DNA of 64,000 nucleotides from Rutstroemia sp. NJR-2017a BVV2. Its lineage: Eukaryota; Ascomycota; Leotiomycetes; Helotiales; Rutstroemiaceae. Below are positions 1-10,661 of the stretch, in pieces. A program made the translations under genes and the position numbers. Under the pieces are notes generated by a model that was not told the origin of the DNA, ran no database searches, and saw only the letters and a list, made by a program, of their open reading frames with translations. Every line of letters begins with the position of its first letter. Position 1 is the first letter of the stretch. Location: contig NJPS01000064.1 of the NCBI GenBank assembly GCA_002946415.1, positions 1 through 64,000 of the forward strand. Reading direction: 5' to 3'.

Positions 1-193
1 GTACATCTTAGCAGCTTTCCGATTGCTTAATCCGGGTGTCGAATTAATCGCCTGAATCGCAAGATTCAATCGAGCTTCTTTACTGAGTTCAGGCATATTG
101 GGTTGTTGTTTTATTGATGGATTAAGTTGAGTTGTAGAATATGGGTAAAAAGTGGCTAATCTGATGGGGTGGATAACTTAGTGGGGTTTCACG
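1..193 (-). mobile_element. Pogo/Fot1-like DNA transposon, one end (truncated by window)
   Basis: On the minus strand an ATG at 96 opens a frame that runs off the left edge after 32 codons. It reads MPELSKEARLNLAI, then LSNRKAAKMY, which is the psq-type helix-turn-helix found at the N-terminus of fungal pogo/Fot1 (Tc1-mariner) DDE transposases. Upstream of this start the sequence from about 155 to 193 (AAGTGGCTAATCTGATGGGG, then GGTGGATAACTTAGTGGGGT, TTCACGT) has the look of a terminal inverted repeat, and a TA dinucleotide at 194-195 would be the target site. The other end and the catalytic domain lie outside the window, so activity cannot be judged. The family call rests on the HTH motif; the exact element boundary is inferred. 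Confidence 0.6.
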
Positions 194-194
194 T

Positions 195-449
195 TAAGGG
201 GAATGCGCACGTTGGTGTGAATTGGTACTCAGATGTGAAGAGTCGCTGAATCCGTTTGAAATTTTGATTCTCATCAATATAATGACGTTTGATGATCGGC
301 TTCAAACGCTCCCATTCATCGTGCGACAGTTCTTTTCGTGCGGGCGATTGACTTGGAGGTGATTCTCCACTCTGGGGTTGAAGAGGTGGAGGTGCCGTTA
401 AGGTTATGGTGGGGTCAACACCACCACTCGACGATAGTAAACAATCCAT
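195..449 (-). pseudogene. Clr5-domain protein, N-terminal piece cut by the transposon
   Basis: The minus-strand frame from ATG 449 encodes a Ser/Pro-rich leader of about 45 residues followed by a Clr5-type segment: HDEWERLKPIIKRHYIDEN, then RIQRLF and YQFTPT. Clr5 domains (fungal, about 55 residues, usually at the N-terminus of large proteins) continue after this point with a K/R-rich stretch ending in a W-G motif. Here the frame runs directly into the TA/transposon boundary at 195 and stops, so the domain is cut about two thirds of the way through. Either the insertion inactivated the gene or this is an older fragment. The remainder would be expected on the far side of the transposon, outside the window. 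Function of Clr5 proteins is poorly known. Confidence 0.5.
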
Positions 450-1581
450 TTTGCATCAACGCGAAAAACACGATCTCGCAAGTTTTTCGGCGGAGAGTCT
501 TTCTGCTGTAAGCAGGAGACGATGGATTCGGAGGTCCTTTCCAAGATATAGGATCTTGAGCAGATCAACAGGTGGTTGACGAGCTCCAGCCTTACGCGTA
601 AGACATGTTTGCACATAAGTACCATACTTCAAGGATGGTAGCACTGCGTCGCCAGCCAAACAAGGCTGACTATTATCCATTCCGCGAGTAAAACAAAGGT
701 CCCCTGCAGTATTGAGAGGCTGATGGAAATTTACAAAAGTCCCTCCATAAGCGCGCAGCCAAACGAGGTGGTGGTGTGTGTTTCATTTTACAAAAGTCCC
801 CCTACAAGGATGCGGCTGTTGTAGCCAATCAACAAAAGTCCCCTACATGATGGCTTTCGCACAGTCCAAACACATCACGTAGGGATTTCCATCTTTGAAA
901 GCCGACCAAAAGTTCCCCTGCATAAGCGTTTCCTGGACTGGGAAACCTTTTGTCTGAACAGTTGTCGAAGTTAGACATCAACAAACCTTGATATGCCAGG
1001 GCCGTCATCGAAAGGGAAGTCTGAATGCCTAGGGTGCTATGAAATAGCAGGAGGGGACTTTTGTAAATGACAAGAACTTTGGTTTCTGCAGATACCCACC
1101 ACCAATGGATGGTACCTTGGGCTGAGCCAACTCCAGCTAGTGGAGGACAAAAGTCCCCCTAACCAGCGACAATGGGTTATTCTTTCTCTGTCACAGAATG
1201 CCGAGACCGTTTTCAGTGACACGGTGGCTCAGCAAGTGCTGCTTCTGGAGAGGTAGGATGTTGCTTTATACACAAAAGTACCCTGCGTCAGACCAGGAAG
1301 TTCTTAGTATGTGAGGGACTTCCGGAGAATGGACTACGGCGAGGCGACTTCAATCTGATACTCAAGAGAAATGATGCGGACTTGCCGGCTTTGCCACCTT
1401 GCAAATCACTACTCACCGGTCTATTCGTGTATATATTTCCACCTTTTTCCTCAGTTGAGCTCCTCATCTCTTCATTTCACTGCAAACCACCTGCTTCTAT
1501 ATCCTCTTCGTGGCTATACCCATTAGGCACTTCGACTTTCAGAATCGACGAGTCTCAGACTTAACAAACAGACCATTCGAG
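450..1581. other. Non-coding stretch upstream of the Q-rich gene
   Basis: No convincing gene is seen in these 1.1 kb. Short open frames lack domain signatures and splice continuity. The stretch contains the short-motif array described separately (693-1288). Positions about 1400-1581 are pyrimidine-rich and AT-containing and probably form the promoter and leader of the gene starting at 1582. Confidence 0.5.
693..1288. repeat. Array of eight spaced ACAAAAGTCCCC motifs
   Basis: Eight copies of a 12-17 bp motif (consensus ACAAAAGTCCCCCTACA) lie at 693-708, 733-749, 790-806, 832-850, 905-924, 1052-1064 (inverted), 1147-1162 and 1272-1288. Spacing is irregular (about 40-140 bp) and the DNA between copies is unrelated. 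Seven copies share orientation. Irregular spacing argues against a tandem satellite; it resembles subterminal transposase-binding motifs of a non-autonomous element, or a cluster of regulator-binding sites. No open frame accompanies it. Confidence 0.7.
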
Positions 1582-2054
1582 ATGTCTCACCAAGGATCCA
1601 ACCATTCTTCAAATGCTTCCAAAGTATGAGTCTTCCGTCTCCCAAAAAGTTGGTTAATGTTCTAACATTGTTGAAGCAACAACAATATCAAGCCGGTGCC
1701 TACTACAACGGCAACCAGCAATACCAATATTCTATGACTCAGACAACCCAATACGCGAACGTAGATCGCACCCCTCAAGATCCATACGCTTCGCAGCGAT
1801 CCAGCACCACAGGCACCAACAACGGCCAACCTCCAGTCGACACCAGATCTCCAATGGAACGTTGGAGAGATGAGTCGTTCTATCAAGCTCCTTGGAATAA
1901 TGTTCAGAGCTATGCTACCAACTCTGGAGGTGGGGCTGCTCAGAACCAGCAGCAGCAGCAGCAGCAGCAACAGCAAGGACAATCAAGACCGGAAGATGAT
2001 TGGAGCATGTGCGGCAACCAATCTACTGCGTATGATGGAAGAGGTGGAAGATAG
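1582..2054 (+). CDS. Small Gln/Asn-rich hypothetical protein
   Basis: ATG 1582 opens a 14-codon exon (MSHQGSNHSSNASK), then a 53-nt intron 1624-1676 (GTATGA donor, TTCTAAC branch, TTGAAG acceptor) joins in phase 0 to an exon ending at TAG 2054; about 139 residues. The product is hydrophilic and low in complexity: Q/Y-rich N-terminus, an S/T/P middle with ERWRDESFYQAPW, and a run of about ten Gln coded by CAG/CAA repeats near 1950-1976. There is no signal peptide or membrane segment. I do not recognise a family. The composition resembles prion-like or transcription-associated proteins, which is only an impression. The poly-Gln tract should vary in length between strains. Confidence 0.55.
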
Positions 2055-3199
2055 GTTGGAGTGCTTGTATACCTGTTGAGTGGCTACAGGGGTCATGTTA
2101 TTTGTTCGAGGATGGCTTCGTTTTATGTTTGAGTTTATTTTTTTCTCGATGTTGAGTTCGTCATCTTGTGCTATTATGATAGATGTTGGATGTCTCTGTT
2201 TTATGTTAGCGTGTTGGATCATGATGCGATGGAGTGCTGGAGCTGGAATTAATGTTACCCAGGGTTTATGGGATACTGGGTATACCAAATAGTCATGTTA
2301 TTTATCGTTTGAGGGATTTCAGTTGTCAATGTTAGAACTTATCCTTACATCTCTTGATTGAATTCTAATTACTTCAATCACGATGTCCTATCCTGGGATT
2401 CCCTCTGAGCTCATGAGTCTCAGATCTACGCATCTGGCCTTCAGTGTCACCTCCCCAGCATCTGCACCATCATGCTCGTATATCAAAAGCATATCTAACT
2501 GATCTTTCATTCTCCGATCCGACACTCACGAGATTGGACGACTATGAACACTACATATAACCCTCATCACTGTTCCCAAGATGTGCCTGTAACTCAGTCG
2601 AAGCATCCACCACGAGAAGAAAAGGGATATGATGAACCAGCCTTCCCATCAGCCGCATCATATTGGAGCTTGAGCATGCACAGTCGGCATTAACTCCCAC
2701 CGAGCTGGATACATACATGCGCGCTTCTTCTATCCATCCATCCATCCAAATATCCTCCATTCATCCTCCATCTGCCCAATCACCCCAGCTTCCCTATATC
2801 ACACTCCATCGACCAACCGCATCTGCCATTAAACCAACCCAGATATATAACCACCCTCCCCTAACTCCACTGAACCATTATATCAGCCGCATCTATCTCA
2901 TTCTTCACACTCCTCCGCGCCCCAAGCCTGGCAGTTCCCCATGCTAAACAGTAGTCTCAACAACTTCCACACTCGTCGCCGCCTCCTCATCTCGATCAAC
3001 CGTCAATGTACCTTTCGCTTCCGCCCTGTCGTTTCACCGGCGATTAGTTCTTGTGATTTTACTCAAACCTCCCCTAGAATATCTTCCATAGCCGCTGTGT
3101 CCACTCCACCTCCTGCTCTCCTCTCTCTTTCCAGACCCCAGAATATGCCGAGAGACTAAACTCACAATTTAAAACTCTATCCACACCAAATATTAGTAT
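2055..3199. other. Intergenic, no gene seen
   Basis: About 1.1 kb with only short frames lacking domains or splice support. A short CATC-rich microsatellite-like run (ATCCATCC repeats) lies near 2730-2770, and the rest is pyrimidine-rich on the plus strand. I see no RNA gene. Confidence 0.5.
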
Positions 3200-3590
3200 T
3201 CACTCCTCAACTCCTTCATGAGATGAAGTTAAAACAAAGCACCAAATACATACATAAATCACAATCAAGCGCACACTGCAAAAGATCAGAAGCCCCAAGA
3301 TGACAAAGGCGACGAAGATGATCAGTGCTATGACGGCGTTTTTGTGCATCTTGTTCGATTTGGTTTCGCTGCGAGAGTGAAGTTGCGGTGGTTTAACTTG
3401 GTGAATTTGTGGGAGGTTCGCTTTCTTCTTGTTGGTAGGTGGGAGGTTGGGCTGCTTTGGATGCGGAAGATGGAATGTTAGTATCGACACTGGTGTTTAG
3501 ATCTGTGGGCTGGAGAGAGGTATCCTTGAGGCGATGATCAAAGAGAGACTCCGACTGCTTATAGTAAGTTGTAAACCGGTATGAAATCAC
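3200..3590 (-). CDS. Possible small single-pass membrane protein (frame uncertain)
   Basis: Two overlapping minus-strand frames look coding. The upstream one (3590-3393) reads a polar, acidic, PPTYQQEE-containing segment. The downstream one (3490-3200) contains MHKNAVIALIIFVAFVILG followed by LLIFCSVRLIVIY, a clear transmembrane helix. Together they would give a roughly 110-residue protein with an N-terminal polar region and one membrane anchor, but I find no intron of normal size joining the two frames, so either there is a frameshift or only the short protein starting at the internal Met (about 49 residues) is real. No family recognised. It is convergent with nothing and lies just downstream of the 3' end of TRM732. 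Confidence 0.25.
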
Positions 3591-3772
3591 TCTATCGCTT
3601 TGAGGAAAATTCTCTCAAGGGAAGTTAGAGGAATAGAAGTGAAAGTGAAAATATCGCACAATGTTCAACAAGTCATGAAATATAAAAAACAAGGATTTAC
3701 TTTTTCCACAGTCTAGTCTATCTACATAAAGAAGATGAGACGAAGAGAGGAAAAACCTAGCTCCGACCCGAT

Positions 3773-6700
3773 TCACAATCTCTTCAAGAGTGAATTTTTC
3801 CGATCAACGATGAAGGCTAGTAGACTTGGGTGAATCTTATTCTTCGCTCCCAGATCGATGAATGTATCCAAACTCTTTCTGATGCTGTCTTGGTAACCTA
3901 ATGCTGCGAGTTTCTCCGGCAAGGTCGCCGATTGTCCTCCTTCGCCAAGGAGTGTCTTCGCGCTCAGAAGAATTCTCGTGCAAACAGCAAACATTTTTGG
4001 GTTAGAAGTCCACCCTAGGGGTCCATCTGTTTCTTGCGCAAGTACATTCAGTTTCTCGAGACCGGCTTGTACCCAGTGGACTAGAGTCTGGATTTGTGTC
4101 TGAAGGTGGTCTGCCATGTTGTTTTCCAGTAGTAGTTTTGAGAGTATCTTGCTCCACAACTTGACTTCCCGGACCTCATCGATGAATAGATTCTGCTCTT
4201 CCTCGACGAAAAGCGCGTCATCTTGTTTCATCGCAGCCGATAGTTGGTCTTCAGCAGAATGCAAGTTGGCAGTCTCATCGTAGATTACAGATTCACTGCC
4301 GGTTACACGACAAATGACATTCCAACCAAATAGCTGATTTCCAGGAAAGTTTTGCTGCAACCAAAAGGTATAAATTTCACTGGCGGCTAGTGGTATCAAG
4401 GGCTGCCCCAGGATTAAGGATACAGTTTGTGCACCAAGCTCTCGAATCTCGTCATCGTCATCGTTCAAGGTATCGTAGAGCACAACTAAACTTGGTAATA
4501 ATGAGGCTTGCCACTGGTAAGCATCCGGTAAGCAAGTAAAGAAGTAGGATAATGCTTTCGCGGCGGCAAAACGGGTATCGAAGTCCTAGATTGATGTTAG
4601 TGAATGTTGATATAAGTGTTGATATAGTGAATGAAGGAACGTACTCTGTGTGCTTGCCCAGCTTCATTAAGTGATTCACCCCAAACCCGTAAATCTTGCC
4701 TGATAGTTTCCTCGTCGGTTGGTATTGTCCATTCAAGAAGTTTTACCACACCACTTGTTCTCAGCTGGGCATTGAACAGCCGAGGACTACTTTCGCCAGG
4801 TAATGTCAGATATTTCAGCTCACTGAAATCTTGTAAGAACTGAGCTAGATCGCAAGACTGTATTCCTCTCAGCAAGCTCTGGTACTGGTCATTGTTCTGG
4901 TTCCTATTGCAATCCTCCCGCTCAAGGCTGTCAAGGTATGGTCTGATTAATCCATCCAGGATAGCTACTCCATTGTTACTCCAAGCGTGCGGCAAACACT
5001 CAAGTGCAGCAGTAGCCATATCTGTATCTTCTGACTGGCAGTAGCTGTAAAGATCCTTGAGTTTATCGAAATTTTTGGTGAGAGCAGAAAGGTACATGGT
5101 TTCAATGGCAACTGCTTTGCGTAACAGGGCCCCGCCAACGGAAGTATTCTGGCGAGAGTCCTCTGCACCCCGACCATAAAGCTGCATGTATTCATTCAGG
5201 AGCGTCTTCACTCTAGCATCGTTGTTGGCGAGACTAGCTAGGTAAGTTGTGCTCGGGGAAGTCTGAGGTGAGTCGACCAGGATCTGGTAAATGATATTCT
5301 TTATTTCGACGAAGACCGCGGTAGTTTCGGGGCAGTTATTGACATAGTCCAACGCTTCGATGTCTTCTTTAAGTTCAAGGAGATCGTGTATATCTATTTC
5401 ATTTGTCAACCTGGGTAATTTCAATATCGCTACGACGACTTACTTGGAAGGGATGCAAACAATGCAAGTCGACGCTCCAGGAGAAACTTCACCGTCATCA
5501 AAACGCCATGCGTGTGGTTTGTAGACGTGTTTGAAGTTGCAAGTAAAATCTTGAGAGCCGGTAACCATCCATTATGGAGCATAAAGGTGCACATAGTCCG
5601 AGCTGCAAGCTCTCTGATGTGCCAGACCTTGCTGCCGAGATGAGCAGCTACACCGGTTTCGATTTCATTTCGAAGGACCATCGGTGGACCGGCGCGACGA
5701 ATAATATCAAGAGCAGGAAAGACAGATTGAACGGCGCCAATGGCTGATGCATTTATCTGCCTTGAATTGTTATTATCGAGAAGACTCAGTAGTAGTTCCG
5801 GCAACGCGGGGTATTTTTCGTATGATAGCTTTGTCGAACGGCCATCCCATCCCGCCTCGATATATATCTTGCTCTCACTGGTACCAAAAAGACAGTCTAT
5901 CAGACTTCTCAAAAGTAGCAGGCCACAGTTCCGCATTGCCCACCTTTCAAAATCATTAGCTTTCAATTTAGATAAATGGACGGGCCTTCGTACACTTCGG
6001 AGGTTAAGCTATCTGCAGCGAGCTGTAGACAGTCAGGAATATGTTTGTCTGCTCTCTTACCAAGTGCAGAACTTTTGAAGATTTCTTTGACACAATTCAT
6101 AGCATGAACTTGTGGTAGGTTTGTCTCATCGACTTGGGACAACGCGACTGGCCGTCGAGCGAGTGATTTTAGCTCCATCATCACATTCTCGAAAGCGGGG
6201 TGAGGAGCGTTCGAAGATAGAATACCGGTGATCAATGCCGGAATTCCTGCCGATCTCCTTGTCGTAGAAACTTGTTCATATATGCATTGTAAAGTACCCT
6301 GAAATGTCAATAAGGTTAATGGGAAGTGTGTAGGGCTAGTAGCATACCTTGTACCATTTTTCAAGCATCTCGTCAGTGATCTGGCTTCTGAAAGTATGAT
6401 ACTGACTCAGTTGAGAACATCGCGCAAAGGTTAAGGAGACTGTAGAAAATGCACCTCGATGCCGAAGTCTTGAAAGTTGGTCGAAGGTCAAATCTCCAAT
6501 CTTCGTGAAGACAGCAGGGGATGCAAAAGGGGTTCCATCGCCCCACTGGACCTTGACCTTCGATACGATTGTCCTCATCAGATTACTACAATTGAGTTAA
6601 CAATTGATTCTTTCATTCTTTACGGCGGTAATCTACCTCGATTCATGAATAGCCCTAAAGCTGTAACTCAATACATCCTTGGTGTCGATCGTGTCGGCCT

Positions 6701-8983
6701 CGTCGACTTCGTCGGGGATGTGTCCTTCTGGCGAATCATTACATAGAATATGTTCGACAGCATGCCAAATTTCACTACACGACGCAGCGATGCGAACCTG
6801 CAACTCTTCAAAGGATTCCTTGAGAGATCTCCCATCCCCCAAGGACTCGCCAGGGAGTATTGTGGTGGGGTCAAGCCCATCCCAGATGTAGCTATGCACG
6901 TAAGCTTAGTTTCTAGGCTGATAGAGGGTAGAACTTACTTCATTGCTGCAAAGTCACCATGAATAGGAGCGATAAGAACCGCATTAGTTAAGTCTTTCTT
7001 GGCAATCTCTACCTTGCTTTCCAGATTAGATATCAGATCTCGTAGAAGTACCATTCGGGCCTCAGTAGAGCCCTGAAGCCTATATAAGATCTCGTAAGAG
7101 CGGGCAACACCATCCGCATAATCAGCGCGACCAGTTCGTTTCGATAAGTCTCTGGCACGATCGATAAATTCGGTCAGAATGTACAGATCATGAGTCTCAG
7201 AGATATCATCTGCTGACTCGAAATTTCTCCTATGAGCCATTCTCAACAACATACTAGCACCGCTTCGGACATCCTCAAACGGGTCCATTAGTAGATCTAA
7301 CAAGAGCCGCGTAGACATTGGTGTAAAAATATCTACATCGTAAGGCCAAGTAGTGGCATGATCGGCTACTTGGCCAGGCCTATCTGCCAAAGAGATTTCC
7401 TTTTGAATGCCTGAATGAAGCAGTAAAATAAGAGCTCTTAAGGATGTGATGTGGCGTTGATAAGATGCGGTCGAAACAAGTTCTTCAAATAGGAAATGAA
7501 TGAACCAAAGAAGGAAATCTTCATGCGCTTTAAGTAATTCCTTCATGACTGTAATATCTACAGAATGTTCGGCACCCTGAGTGGGCGCTAGACGATCAAT
7601 TTCTCGCATTAAATATGCAGTCGCACCTCGCATTCTTTCTATCAAATGCTTGGTATTGCTCAATACTTCATTTCTAAATTTCGCGTCTGTGTCTGCATAC
7701 AGATGTCCCATGTTCTGGCGTAGGTATTCTAATGCTGCGGGACTGAAAGGACGAATCGTGGATAAAGAAGAGACCAGAACAGAAAATGCAAGGGATCGTA
7801 CGATTTCTGAGGGATGCGTCAAGAGTGGACCGACACTGGATTCTTGGAGTACGATGCAATTGCCACTTTTCTTCTGATTCTTTTGAAATGTAATGGTATC
7901 TACTCTGATTAACTAGGCCCCGGCGGATGGAAAGATCCGTTGCAAAGAACTCACTAGATTCTTCAACCAGGCCTGCCTTTTTACCGACTTCCATTGCGGA
8001 TAGTTGAACTAGGAAGTCTGATTCTACATGCTCGTTCTCGGTGCTGAGAGCGCCTCTTGAATTGAGTTCCTCCAAAAATGCCAAGGAACCAGCGCGATCT
8101 AACTTGAAAAGTGGAGGAAGAAGATAGTTCTTCACATTTTCGAGGGCATCGGGGTATTTGCTAAGACCATCACTGATCCATCGTTGCCATAATCTTGTAT
8201 GAGTGCCCAGTCCGGAGTCCAGCTCAGGAAAAGCTTCTTTCGATGCTTTGAACAGCGAAACCAAAAACTTGCCTGCAGAAGGAGACACGTCTTGAAGATT
8301 CATCCATTCAAAGGCCTCCAAGACAATTTCATTCAGATCTGAGTAATTTGGTACTTCCTTACTTGGAATGGCGCCATTAGTTTCCAGAGCAGCTGGTCCT
8401 CTTCGACTAGCTGCTAAATCGGCAACGGAGATTGAGCCCTTGCCTATGAAATGTTCTAATGTTTTGAAGGCTGGTTTGACCAGGGGCTGCGATGCTCCAT
8501 GAGTGATTATCGACAAGAGCCTCTGGACTATCTTGGATATCATAGTCTTCACCAACGAACGGTCAGGATGTGATGTGATGAGAGACGTTAACAGGTCTAG
8601 CACCTGACGCATCGATCGATGTTGGTTGCTCTCATTCCAGTCGATGTAAAAATCGAACAACCCAATACATGTCTCTTCGGAATACGCGACTTCTCGTAAA
8701 CCTGGAGACTTCGATGTCTTACATTGCTCAACAAAATAGCACAGCTTGATGCAAGCATTTCTTGATGCATGGCGGGGTTGGGTAGCTTTCTCCAGAAAGT
8801 CATTAAAATGATTCCTTGCTAGCCTAGACATTTCTACTTAGCAAGTTCAGAGACTGGAGATAAAAGTACTTACTCTATCTGTGAATCTTCTCCTTGACTT
8901 TCAATCCACTTGGGGATTAGCCGCTCATCTAATGGACTGTTAGTGACCGAATCCGCTGGTTTTATATTCTCCTCAAGAACCAT
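3773..8983 (-). CDS. TRM732: Trm732/THADA family protein (tRNA 2'-O-methylation partner, DUF2428)
   Basis: Nine exons (8983-8874, 8823-7955, 7902-6939, 6891-6637, 6585-6348, 6298-5994, 5943-5444, 5393-4645, 4585-3773) join in consistent phase to 1600 codons; introns are 47-59 nt. The protein is an all-helical HEAT-like scaffold. The diagnostic DUF2428 block is present: RHRGAFSTVS, then (about residue 825 on) TRRSAGIPALITGIL, LPQVHAMNCVKEIF and EVWAMRNCGLLLLRSLID. In yeast, Trm732 partners Trm7 to 2'-O-methylate position 32 of tRNA anticodon loops; human THADA is the orthologue. Fungal members run about 1400-1700 residues, so length is normal. Exon 1 uses a 50-nt intron with acceptor inside an in-frame ATG codon region; an internal start at 8831 is a less likely alternative. 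It is divergent from TIM23. Confident in family; individual splice sites are deduced. Confidence 0.9.
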
Positions 8984-9349
8984 TGTCGCGATATCCGATA
9001 TTGCATGCACTGGACGGCAAGTGGACCCTGACTAAAAGACTCTTTTACTGAGCGAGTCAAATGGCCGATCAACAGAATGAAATAGCAGGTAACCTTGAAT
9101 CTCAAGTGGTACGCCTGCGAGTGACTTCTTCAGCAAAAACACAAAATTTCGAAGAATTTGTGATGCACGTGAAACGAGGCGTGGGATGCGCACGGACCAT
9201 CAGACTTGAATTTCGCGGAACTAAATTTTTGATGATGATTTTTGGATCTGTCAAAGAATTATTACGATTAGCACTACGTACGACTTCACCACCCATCCTC
9301 CGCACCCTCAAGACCATCGCCTGTCGCAATTTCTCATATTCAAACAAAT
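8984..9349. promoter_or_regulatory. Divergent promoter region TRM732 / TIM23
   Basis: The 366 bp between the two start codons must carry both promoters. An open frame from 9061 overlaps the TIM23 start but has no recognisable domain. No clear TATA box or named factor site was identified. Confidence 0.6.
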
Positions 9350-10073
9350 ATGTCATTCTGGGATAAGTTGACCGGGCGAAAGTCCTCATCCAAAGATACT
9401 AGTGGCGCATCCACCTCAAATACATCATCAACAGACACTTTCACACCTACACCATTCAACCCCGCCGAAGCCCAAGATGTGAACTCATTCCTCACTGGAC
9501 CAGAACTCATAGATCCATCGCAGTTACATCCTTTAGCGGGGCTGAATCAACAGACATTAGACTATCTATCCCTTGAAGAATCTACTCTTTCAGATCTGCC
9601 AGGCTCGCAATCCGCCTTACCGTCGCGGGGCTGGTCGGACGATCTATGTTATGGAACGGGCGTTACGTACTTGACAGCACTGACTGTGGGAGGGGCCTGG
9701 GGCTTACAGGAAGGACTGAGGAGATCTGCGACACAACCGCCTAAGTTGCGATTGAACTCGGTGCTGAATGCTGTAACGAGGCGGGGGCCATTCTTAGGAA
9801 ATTCTGCGGGAGTGATCGCAATGGTCTACAATGGGTTCAACTCCTTCATTGGGCATATGAGAGGGAAGCATGATTCTGCGAACAGCATCTTAGCGGGTGC
9901 ACTGAGTGGGATGATCTTTAAAAGTACCAGAGGGGTTCGACCTATGATGATTTCTGGTGGAATAGTCGCCTCAGTGGCAGGTGCATGGGCAGTAAGTTGC
10001 TATACTCTTACTTCGTTCCGCGAGCGTCTATACTAACATGATGGCCCAGGTTACAAGGAAAGCTCTCTTCTAA
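9350..10073 (+). CDS. TIM23: Mitochondrial import inner membrane translocase subunit Tim23
   Basis: Two exons (9350-9991, 10050-10073) with a 58-nt intron (GTAAGT donor, TACTAAC branch, CCCAG acceptor) give 221 residues, the same length as yeast Tim23 (222). The N-terminal about 95 residues are polar and Ser/Thr-rich with PFNPAEAQDVNSFLTGPEL, the intermembrane-space receptor part. The C-terminal half is a Tim17/22/23 four-helix domain: LTALTVGGAWGLQEGL, RRGPFLGNSAGVIAMVYNGF, GALSGMIFKSTRGVRPMM, GGIVASVAGAWA. Tim23 forms the presequence translocase channel complex in the inner membrane with Tim17 and Tim50. The last exon codes only for VTRKALF. The basic C-terminus is normal for the family. 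Confidence 0.95.
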
Positions 10074-10661
10074 CGACCATTTAACGATACAATTTCTCCT
10101 TCGACCGATTACGAACCCCACCCTCCTCCTCACTGGCACTCAGGATGCCTCCGATGAAGCTACAGAATGTTAGAGAGCAAGGGGATATTTTCGCGTTTCC
10201 GGCACACATTGTGCCTTGTCTAACTATAATAGATTTGTTAATTGGCGTGATTGCATAAGCGACTTCATCTCTCCTCTTCACCAAACAGGGCATTGTACAT
10301 ATAGATGGGATAGGTGCTGAATGTGTGTGAAAATGGGTTTAGGCGCATGTAGTATCAAAGGAGTAATGCAGAACTATTTACGTCGGCCTGTTCTTGTTCG
10401 TCCAGAACCTTCAATACTTCACACTTTTAGGAAATCGTTACATTTCTACAGGAGGATTCACTCCTTCCTTTTGGAAATTGTTCAGATTGGAGTGTACAAG
10501 CTAGGCTTCCAAAGCAAAGTCTCGGTACTGTACGGCAGATAGCTGTAGCTTGTTAACTTAAGTCAAGTTGAAAATGTCCAAAGTACCTGCTCTTTCTTTT
10601 CTTCGCTTGAAAATTCTGTACCAAATCTCATACAACTGTATTCATGTGAGCAGTAAGCATC
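10074..10661. other. Intergenic, no gene seen
   Basis: 588 bp between TIM23 and the next plus-strand gene. Short frames on both strands carry no domain signature. It probably holds the TIM23 3' region and the promoter of the gene at 10662. Confidence 0.5.

Noticed and set aside
1662..1982. Minus-strand frame with a poly-Leu run, signal-peptide-like
   Set aside because: It is the antisense reading of the CAG/CAA poly-Gln tract in the plus-strand gene.
9061..9366. 101-codon plus-strand frame overlapping the TIM23 start
   Set aside because: No domain, overlaps the well-supported TIM23 start in another frame and fills the divergent promoter; most likely chance.
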